A stretch of 64,000 nt of DNA from Orientallactaga sibirica (taxonomy: Eukaryota > Chordata > Mammalia > Rodentia > Dipodidae), in NCBI GenBank assembly GCA_036365145.1, contig JAEOAD010000052.1, forward strand, positions 10,973,501 to 11,037,500, read 5' to 3'. The notes under the pieces are model-generated. The model was not told where the DNA came from, searched no databases, and saw nothing but the letters and a program-made list of their open reading frames with translations. This document shows, piece by piece, positions 56,848-64,000 of this stretch. Position 1 is the stretch's first letter, and the number at the start of each line of letters is the position of its first letter. The position numbers and the translations under genes are program-made.

Positions 56848-58034
56848 CTGGTGTGGAGTAAGCATATGTCTCTGTATTCTAAGTTAGATATGTGGTTACA
56901 TTTTATACATTCTGTTTGCGTGTGTGTGTAAGCATATGTCTCTGTATTCATTGGGCAGGTTAGATATGTGGTTACATTTTATACACTCTGTTATGTGCGT
57001 GTGCGTGTGTGGCATATGTCTCTGTATTCATTGTAAAAGGTTAAAGATGTGGTTACACACTCTGTTACATCAAGGTATTCACATGTGGTTACATTTTATA
57101 CACTCTGTTACTTGTGTGCGTGTGCGGGCATATGTCTCTGTATTCATTGGGCAGGTTAGATATGTGGTTACATTTTATACATTCTGTTAGAACGTAATGT
57201 GTGTGTAAGCATATGTCTCTGTATTCACAGGTTAGATATGTGGTTAAATACACTCTGTTACGTGTGTGTAAGCATATGTCTCTGTATTCATTGTGTAGGT
57301 TAAATATGTGGTTACATTTTATACACTCTGTTACTTGTGTTTTGTTTTTTGCATATTGGATTTGTGGTTACATTTTTACACTCTCTGTTGATTCGTAATG
57401 CGTGTGTGTACATATGTCTCTGTATTCATTGCAGGTTAGATATGTGGTTACATTTTATACATTCTGTTACCTCTACCTCCCGAGTGCTGGGTGTAAGCAT
57501 ATGTCTCTGTATTCATTGGGCAGGTTAGATATGTGGTTACATTTTATACACTCTGTTACTTGTGTGCGTGTGCGTGTGTGTAAGCATATGTCTCTGTATT
57601 CATTGGGCAGGTTAGATATGTGGTTACATTTTATACACTCTGTTACTTGTGTGCGTGTGCGTGTGTGTAAGCATATGTCTCTGTATTCATTGGGCAGGTT
57701 AGATATGTGTGTTACTTGTGTGTGTGTGCGTGTGTGTAAGCATATGTCTCTGTATTCATTGTGTAGGTTAAATATGTGGTTACATTTTATTCTGTTATGT
57801 AAGCATATGTCTCTGTATTCATTGTGTAGGTTAAATATGTGGTTACATTTTATACACTCTGTTACTTGTGTGCGTGTGCGTGTGTGTAAGCATATGTCTC
57901 TGTATTCATTGGGCAGGTTAAATATGTGGTTACATTTTATACACTCTGTTACTTAAGCGTGTGTGTAAGCATATGTCTCTGTATTCATTGGGCAGGTTAG
58001 ATATGTGGTTACATTTTATACATTCTGTTACTTG
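56848..58034. repeat. 87-bp minisatellite, copy B
   Basis: Three neighbouring units start exactly 87 bp apart (57494, 57581, 57668). Unit number and truncations differ from copy A. A B1-like scrap (CTCTACCTCCCGAGTGCTGG) sits at about 57471-57490. Confidence 0.95.
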
Positions 58035-58110
58035 GAGGAGAGTGTCTTTATCTAAACATCAGTACATATCTTCTCTCTCTCTCTTTCTTTTCTTTTTTTT
58101 TCCAGTGAGG

Positions 58111-58274
58111 TTTTTTTTTTTTTTTTTTTGGTTTTTCAAGGTAGGGTCTCACTCTGGCTCAGGCTGACCTGGAATTCACTATGTAGTCTCAGGGTGGCCT
58201 TGAACTCACAGTGATCCTCCTACCTCTGCCTCCCGAGTGCTGGGATTAAAGGCGTGTGCCACCACGCCCGGCTT
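58111..58274 (-). mobile_element. B1 SINE, copy B
   Basis: Counterpart of 46384-46570 with a T run about half as long. Confidence 0.88.
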
Positions 58275-58285
58275 CTAGTGAGTTT

Positions 58286-58510
58286 TTAAAAAAATATATT
58301 TTATTTATTTGAGAGAGGGAGGTAGAAAGGGAGAGAGAGGAAAAGAGAGGCAGATAGAGAATGGGCATGCCAGAGCCTCTAGCCACTGCAAATTAACTCC
58401 AGAGGCATGTGCCACCTGTGAATCTGGCTTATGTGGGTACTGGGGAATCGAACCTATATCCTTAGGCTTCGCAGGCAAGCGCTTTAACCGCTTAGACATC
58501 TCTCTAGCCC
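58286..58510 (-). mobile_element. DIP-like SINE, copy B
   Basis: Counterpart of 46581-46806. Confidence 0.86.
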
Positions 58511-58643
58511 TCTCCAGTGAATTTTTGTTTTTCAAAAAAAATCAGATGGCTGTAGCTGCCTGGGTTTACATCTGGGTCCTCTATTCTGTTCCATTGATCT
58601 ACATATCTGTGTTTGTTACTATGACTCTGTGATATGTCTTTAA
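58511..58643 (-). mobile_element. L1 ORF2-region fragment, copy B
   Basis: Counterpart of 46807-46937. Confidence 0.8.
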
Positions 58644-58848
58644 AATTTTTTTTCTTTATTTATTTGAATGAGAGGAAGAGAAATGCAAACAGAAAGAGAG
58701 AGAATAGGTGCACTAGGGCCTCTGCAAATGAACTCCAGATGCATGCAACACTTTGTGTATCTGGCTTATGTGGATACTGGAGTATCAAACCTGGGTCCTT
58801 AGGTTTTGCAGGCAAGAGCCTTAACTGCTAAGCCAGCTCTCCAACCCT
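58644..58848 (-). mobile_element. DIP-like SINE, copy B
   Basis: Counterpart of 46938-47144. Confidence 0.84.
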
Positions 58849-58940
58849 GTGTAAAATATCTTAAAATCAGGTATGGCACCACCCCAGTCTTATTTTTGTT
58901 GGTCAGAATTGCTCTGGCATTTTCATATGAATTTTAGGAT
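58849..58940 (-). mobile_element. L1 ORF2-region fragment, copy B
   Basis: Counterpart of 47145-47238. Confidence 0.78.
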
Positions 58941-59070
58941 CCTTCCTTCCTTCCTTCCTTCCTTCCTTCCTTCCTTCCTTCCTTCCTTCCTTCCTTCCTT
59001 CCTTCCTTCCTTCCTTCCTCTTTTCTTTTTTCTTTTTTCTTTTTTCTTTTTTCTTTTTTCTTTTTTTTTT
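58941..59070. repeat. (CCTT)n then (TTTTTTC)n microsatellite, copy B
   Basis: About 19 uninterrupted CCTT units followed by five TTTTTTC-like units. Confidence 0.95.
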
Positions 59071-59207
59071 CAAGGAAGGGTCTCACCCTAGCCCAGGCTA
59101 ACCTGGAATTCACTCTGTAGCCTCAGGGTGGCCTCGACCTCACAGTGATCCTCCTACCTCTGCCTCCTGAGTGCTGGGATTAAAGGCGTGCACCACCATG
59201 CCCAGCT
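59071..59207 (-). mobile_element. B1 SINE, copy B
   Basis: Counterpart of 47346-47508. Confidence 0.86.
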
Positions 59208-59900
59208 AGGATTGTGTTTTCTATTTCAGTGAAGAATGCAATTGGAATTTCGATGGGGATTGCATTAAATCTATAGATTGATTTTGGCAAGCTAGATATT
59301 TATATAATAGTTATTCTTTCTATCCATGAACATGGAATGTCTTTCCATTTCCTAGTGTCTTGAGTGTTGCAGTGTTTTCATTGCAGAGATTCTTCACTTC
59401 CTTGGTTAGGTTATTCCAAGATGTTTAATTTTTTTTGAGGCAATTGTAAATGGGAATGTTCCCTGATTTCAGCCTCAGCACATTTGTCATTGGTATATAG
59501 GATTGCTACTAACTTGTGTCTATTAATTTGTATTCTACTTTGTTAAAAATATTTATCAGCTCTTAACAGTTTTATGTTAGTCTTTAGGATCCTTTATATG
59601 TAGAATCATGTCATCTGCAAATAGTGATAATTTCACTTCTTCCTTTCCTAATTGTATTCCTTTTATTTGTGACTCATGATGATCATGTGAATTTTGTCCT
59701 GGAGTCCATTTACAAGATGTATTATATTCATCTGTTATGTTGAACTATCCTTGCATTTGTGGAAAAAAATCCACTTGATCAGCTGAATGATCTTTTTGAT
59801 GTGTTCCTGTATTCTTTTTGCCAGTATTTTGCTGAGAATTTTTGCACTTATATTAATGAGGAAAATTGGTTTGTAGTTTTCAGATCATCTGTGCTAGATG
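59208..59900 (-). mobile_element. L1 ORF2-region fragment, copy B (ancestral form)
   Basis: Keeps GAAGAATGCAATTGGAATTT and GGGGATTGCATTAAATCTAT, the expected L1 sequence where copy A is rearranged, and the 30-nt stretch lost from copy A. Confidence 0.84.
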
Positions 59901-60203
59901 TTGTGTGGGGAAGGGGTGGCTCTGATCCCTTGGTGTTTTGAGATGTCCAGTAGCTCTTGGTGCAGGTGTGTGGGGTGGGTAGGGAGGCTGTGGAGAGTAT
60001 CTGAAGTTGATCTGCACTTGCTCAGCTGGACCCTGTATTCTCCTTCAGGTGTTTGGATTTTGCAGGACAGGTGTGAGTGAAGAAGCCCTTCCCATGATAG
60101 TTCTCCTCTTGCAGGCTTAGGCAGGGCTGGGCCAGTAGAAGCTCTTCCCAGGAGCCACTGGCTAGAGCAGGATCCTTGCTGATTATGTGCTTGCTAGAAG
60201 CAA
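59901..60203. other. Unrecognised GC-richer segment, copy B
   Basis: Counterpart of 48231-48536. Confidence 0.4.
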
Positions 60204-60420
60204 GGAGAGATGGCTTAGTGGTTAAGATGCTTGCCTAAGGACCCAGGTTTGATTTCCCCAGTACCCACATAAGCCAGATGCACCTGGTGGCTCATGCATC
60301 TGGAGTTTGTTTGTAATGGCTGGAGGCCCTGGCAGGCCTATTCTCTCTCCCTCTATCTGCCTCTTTCTCTCTCTCTCTCTTGTTTAAATAGATAGATAAA
60401 TAAATAATAAATAAATAAAA
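60204..60420 (+). mobile_element. DIP-like SINE, copy B
   Basis: Counterpart of 48537-48762. Confidence 0.86.
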
Positions 60421-60439
60421 TATTTAGAAAACATATTGA

Positions 60440-60625
60440 GGGATTGACGAGATGACTCAGTGGTTAAAGCGCTTGCTTTTCAAAGTCTGCCAGTCTTGGT
60501 TCGATTTTGCAGTACCCACATAAAGCTACATACAAACTAGTGTCCCATGTGTCTGGTAGTGGCAAGAGACCCTGGCACCCCCCAGTGTTTGCATCAATAA
60601 AATAAAAATGTTAAAACAAAAAAAA
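60440..60625 (+). mobile_element. DIP-like SINE, diverged, copy B
   Basis: Counterpart of 48767-48952. Confidence 0.78.
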
Positions 60626-60630
60626 TATTG

Positions 60631-60773
60631 AGCCAGGCATGGTGGCACACACCTTTAATCCCAGCACTCTGGAGGCAGAGGGAGGAGGATCATCATGAGT
60701 TCAAGTACAGCCTGGGACTACAGAGTGAGTGCCAGGTCAGCCTGGATTAGAGTGAGACCCTTCCTCAAAAACC
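60631..60773 (+). mobile_element. B1 SINE, copy B
   Basis: Counterpart of 48958-49100. Confidence 0.85.
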
Positions 60774-60813
60774 AACACCTTTCCCTTGCCAATAAAAAAT
60801 GAAACATATTGAT

Positions 60814-61023
60814 GGCTGGGGAGCTGGCACAGCATTTAAAGGTGCTAGCTTGCAAATCTTGCAGATCCAGGTTCATTTCTCTTCAGACACACAAAATGGC
60901 TTTATTCATCTTTGAGTTCATTTGCAGCTTCAAGAGGTCCTGGACCATTCTCACTCATTCTCATTCTCTATCTTTCTTTCTCTTTCTCTCTGTCTCTCCC
61001 TTCTCCTTCCTCTCAAAGTAAAC
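60814..61023 (+). mobile_element. Old DIP-like SINE, copy B
   Basis: Counterpart of 49141-49350. Confidence 0.7.
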
Positions 61024-61288
61024 AACCCTTTCAGGGGGATGAGTGTGGCCTCCTAGTAGAATGGCTACTTAACATGCACAGTGGGCTGGGTTCTACCCCT
61101 GCACCGTCTATCATCCGAAAACACAGAGTGGGCCATTCATCACTCTCTGCTTCCTCACCATGGGCTGAATGCAACTAACTCTGCTTCCTGCTCCTGCTCC
61201 CTGCCCTCCCCACCGCAATGGACTCTGTCCTCTGGAACTGTAAGCTGAATAAATCCTTCCTTTTCAATCTGACTAAAAAAAAAAAGAA
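61024..61288 (+). mobile_element. LTR-like remnant, copy B
   Basis: Counterpart of 49351-49615. Confidence 0.45.
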
Positions 61289-61315
61289 AATAAAGAAGTT
61301 AAAAACAGAGTATCA

Positions 61316-61494
61316 GGCTGGAGAGATGGCTTAGCGGTTAAGGTGCTTGCCTACGGATTCATGTTCGACTCTCCAGGTCCCACATAAGCCAAACGCACAA
61401 ACTAATGCAAGTGTGCAAGGGAGCACATGGGTCTGCAGTTTAATTGCAGTGGCTGAAGGCCTGGCGTACCATTTTCTCCCTCATTAAAAAAAGG
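61316..61494 (+). mobile_element. DIP-like SINE, copy B
   Basis: Counterpart of 49643-49822. Confidence 0.85.
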
Positions 61495-61742
61495 CCAGTC
61501 TTTTTTTTTGTTCAGTTTTTTGCTTAAAAAGAAAACACAGAGTATAAAGGAGAAAAAAAAAGATATGTCCTATGGTTTAGTTAAGTATTTCTTTAAAAAT
61601 ATGCCAGGTGTGGTTACCACCCCCCCCAAAAAAAAGGAAATTCAAGATGCAGTGTGGAACAATGTATTTTATATATGCTTAGTACTAATCTGGTTCCATT
61701 CAATGTGCTTATTGCACTAGAAATTGTTAAGAATATACTAAC

Positions 61743-61902
61743 GGGCTAGAGGGTTGGCGCAGTGGTTAAAGGCACTTGCTTGCATAGAGCCAGATGCACA
61801 AAGTAGTGCATGTGTCTAGAATTTGTTTGCAGTGGCAGGAGACCCTGGTGTACCCATACTCTGTCTGTCTTCTTCTGTCTCAATATAAATGTATGTATGT
61901 GC
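61743..61902 (+). mobile_element. DIP-like SINE, B-box region deleted, copy B
   Basis: Counterpart of 50075-50234, with the same internal deletion. Confidence 0.8.
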
Positions 61903-61905
61903 CCA

Positions 61906-62047
61906 CCGGGCGTGGTGGCGCATGCCTTTAATCCCAGCATTCGTGAGGTAGAATTAGGAGAATCACCGTGAGTTTGAGGCCACTCTGTGACTACATAGTG
62001 AGTTCCAGGTTAGCCTGGACTAGAGTGAAACCCTACCTCAACCCCTC
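61906..62047 (+). mobile_element. B1 SINE, copy B
   Basis: Counterpart of 50237-50385. Confidence 0.86.
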
Positions 62048-62056
62048 CCCCCAAAA

Positions 62057-62100
<44 letters not shown>

Positions 62101-62105
62101 ATATG
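62057..62105. repeat. (TG)n microsatellite, copy B
   Basis: About 16 TG units, longer than in copy A. Confidence 0.93.
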
Positions 62106-62127
62106 TACAAATATATATGTATTTATT

Positions 62128-62352
62128 TATTTTTTAATTTTTTAAAATTTATTTGCAAGCACAGAGAGAGAGAGAGAGATAGAAAAGAGGCAGACAGAGA
62201 GAGAATGGGCACACCAGGGCCTCTAGCCATGGCAAACGAACTCCAGATGCATGTGCCCCTTGTGCATCTGGCTTACGTGGGTCCTGGAGAATCGAACTGG
62301 GATCCTTTGGCTCGCCGGCAAATGCCTTAATTGGTAAGCCATTCTCCAGGCC
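62128..62352 (-). mobile_element. DIP-like SINE, copy B
   Basis: Counterpart of 50450-50674. Confidence 0.86.
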
Positions 62353-62423
62353 ATATTTATTTATTATATATACATACACATACATAAGTATGTGTGTGTG
62401 TTTGTGTGTGTGTGTGCATATGT

Positions 62424-62575
62424 TTGCTTTTTGTTTTTCCAAAGTAGGGTTGCACTCTAGCACAGGCTAATCTGGCACTCACTCTTTAGTCCCAGCTGGA
62501 CTTGAACTCACAGTAATTTGCCTATCTCTGCCTTCCAAGTGCTGGGATTAAAGGTGTGCGTCACTACACCCAGCT
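62424..62575 (-). mobile_element. B1 SINE, copy B
   Basis: Counterpart of 50745-50895. Confidence 0.83.
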
Positions 62576-62596
62576 GAAAATAGTTTTTTTTGGCAA

Positions 62597-62758
62597 TTTT
62601 TTTTTTTTTTTTTTGGTTTTCCGAGGTAGGGTCTCACTCTAGTTCAGGCTGACCTGGAATTCACTATGTATTCTTAGGGTGGCCTTGAACTCACGGTGAT
62701 CTTCTTACCTCTGCCTCCCGAGTGCTGGGATTAAAGGCGTGCGCCACCACGCCCGGCT
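62597..62758 (-). mobile_element. B1 SINE, copy B
   Basis: Counterpart of 50921-51075. Confidence 0.9.
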
Positions 62759-62766
62759 TTGGCAAT

Positions 62767-63059
62767 TTTTTAAAGATTTATTATTATTTTTTTATTTATT
62801 AGAGACAGAGACAGAGAGAGGAGAGAATGAATGGTCTACAGCCGTACTACCCTGAACGCGCCCGATCTTGTCTGCTCTCGGAAGCTAAGCAGGGTTGGGT
62901 CTGGTTAGTACTTGGATAGGAAAATGGGTGTGCCAGGGCCTCTAGCCACTGCAAATGAACTCCAGATGCATGCGCCACCATGTGCATCTGGAGAATCGAA
63001 CCGGGGTCCTTAGGCTTCACAGGCATGCACCTTAACCACTAAGCCATCTCTCCAGCCCC
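62767..63059 (-). mobile_element. DIP-like SINE carrying a 5S rRNA insert, copy B
   Basis: Counterpart of 51087-51380; one GAGACA unit fewer to the left of the insert. Confidence 0.88.
62834..62920 (+). pseudogene. Truncated 5S rRNA sequence, copy B
   Basis: Same 87 nt as at 51155. It keeps CCTGAACGCG as in true 5S rRNA, where copy A has CCTGAATGCG. This is a CpG decay in copy A that postdates the duplication. Confidence 0.93.
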
Positions 63060-63065
63060 GAAAAC

Positions 63066-63291
63066 ATTTTTTTTAATGGGGGGGGGGAGAGTTAGAGAGA
63101 GAATGGGTGCGCCAGGGCCTTTTCAGCTGCTGTGAGTGAGCTCCAGATGCGTGCACCGTCTTGTGAGCATGTGCGATGTTATGCGCTTGTGTCACTTTTG
63201 CGTCTGGCTGAATGTGGGATGTGGAGATTCCAACGGGCGTTCTTAGGCTTTGCGGGCAGGCACCTTAACCACTAAGTCATCTCTCCAGCCC
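63066..63291 (-). mobile_element. DIP-like SINE, third long subtype, copy B
   Basis: Counterpart of 51388-51613. Confidence 0.86.
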
Positions 63292-63491
63292 TTGAAAGCA
63301 CAGTTTTAAAAAATAACATATTAACATATGTTTTCCATGTTAGGATGGGGGTGATGACTTGTAAGGTCTTATTCTATATTAAACTATAGAATTGGAAGTT
63401 CATTGTTATTCTTTCTCCCCTTGTTATATGGAGGAAAGCCTGAGGTTTTTTTGTGCTCATTGCTAGCTTGTCTTCATATCACTGCCCACTT

Positions 63492-63505
63492 TCTTTTTTT
63501 TTTTT

Positions 63506-63545
<40 letters not shown>

Positions 63546-63757
63546 AGAAAGATGCAGAGAGAAAGAGAATGGGTGTGTCAGGGCCTTTCAGCCACTATTA
63601 ACGAACACCAGGTGCCTGTGTCCCCTTGTGCGCATGTGCGACATTGCGTGCTTGTGTCACTTTTGCATCTGACTAAATGTGGGACCTGGAGATTCGAACG
63701 GTTGTTCTTAGGCTTCACAGGCAGGCGCCTTAACGACTAAGCCATCTCTCCAGCCCT
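63492..63757 (-). mobile_element. DIP-like SINE, third long subtype, copy B
   Basis: Counterpart of 51811-52049 with a longer GA-rich part (GAGGGAGGGAGAAAGATGC added). Confidence 0.87.
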
Positions 63758-63770
63758 CACTGCCCATTTT

Positions 63771-63911
63771 CTTTTTTTTTTTTTTTTTTTTTGGTTTTTC
63801 GATTTTTCGAGGTAGGGTCTCACTCTGGCCCAGGCTGACCTGGAATTAACTATGTAGTCTCAGGGTGGCCTCGAACTCACGGCGATCCTCCTACCTCTGC
63901 CTCCCGAGTGC
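63771..63911 (-). mobile_element. B1 SINE, head truncated, copy B
   Basis: Counterpart of 52065-52184, with a small duplication TTTTTCGATTTTTCGAGG at the tail junction. Confidence 0.86.
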
Positions 63912-64000
63912 CATTTTCATTTTAAGTAAGATTCATTGCATCCATGGTGTCCAATCTTTTGACATTGTGATGTGATGTCATCTACACATGTGTTGGGCCG

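Larger units (their letters stand above)
54231..64000. repeat. Tandem duplication, copy B (cut by the window edge)
   Basis: Repeats 42592-52273 in order. The junction CTACTAATTTATTTTTTTATTG shares CTAATTTATTTTTTT with the start of copy A. A 14-kb-scale re-use by independent insertions is excluded because every nested SINE is at the same site. Confidence 0.93.

Noticed and set aside
57402..57956. 184-residue open frame with a 29-residue repeat (HMSLYSLGRLDMWLHFIHSVT type)
   Set aside because: It is the 87-bp minisatellite read in frame, because 87 is divisible by three. There is no promoter, splice context or conservation of frame between copies A and B.
1..64000. A previously undescribed multi-gene system
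   Set aside because: Apart from four MEMO1 exons, all supported features are transposable elements, simple repeats or their duplication. No other gene-like content stands up.

Overview
This is mammalian nuclear DNA, very probably from a dipodoid rodent (jerboa or jumping mouse). It is the inside of one gene, packed with transposons. Two SINE families dominate: a 7SL-derived B1 of about 150 bp, and a tRNA-derived SINE of the B2 superfamily that resembles DIP of jerboas. The second family has Pol III A and B boxes (TGGCTTAGCGG and GGTTCGATTCC) and an AATAAATAAA tail. The species call rests on recognising these families and was not searched.

The only protein gene I can support is MEMO1 on the + strand. 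Four consecutive coding exons with GT-AG splice sites encode residues 21 to 145 of the roughly 297-residue protein: 17017-17098, 20356-20424, 25779-25891 and 29179-29290. Phases agree across every junction, and the iron ligands His49 and His81 are present. The exon with the start codon lies upstream of the window. The exon after residue 145 is not found in the remaining 34.7 kb, so everything from 29291 to 64000 is one intron or an intron interrupted by an assembly problem.

Region by region. 1-17 kb is upstream intron with SINEs, a complete MaLR-type LTR element at 8641-10623 flanked by CTGGC duplications and nested in an older LTR-like repeat. 17-29.3 kb holds the four exons and long pyrimidine microsatellites. 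29.3-37.6 kb is SINE-rich intron with one GC-rich single-copy patch. 37.6-48.2 kb (and its copy) is one old minus-strand L1 fragment broken up by a second MaLR element, a younger L1 3' end, many SINEs, and an unrecognised segment with an 87-bp minisatellite. 42592-54230 and 54231-64000 are two copies of an ~11.6-kb direct tandem duplication about 99% identical by eye. The second copy runs off the window. Both copies carry a truncated 5S rRNA sequence inside a DIP SINE.

No operon, CRISPR array, functional RNA gene or new coding system is supported. The points of interest are the tandem duplication and its local rearrangements, the minisatellite, the 5S/SINE chimera, a B1 insertion 45 bp from the exon-4 acceptor, and serial insertions that reuse one target sequence. 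SINE boundaries are read by eye and may be off by 5-15 bases.
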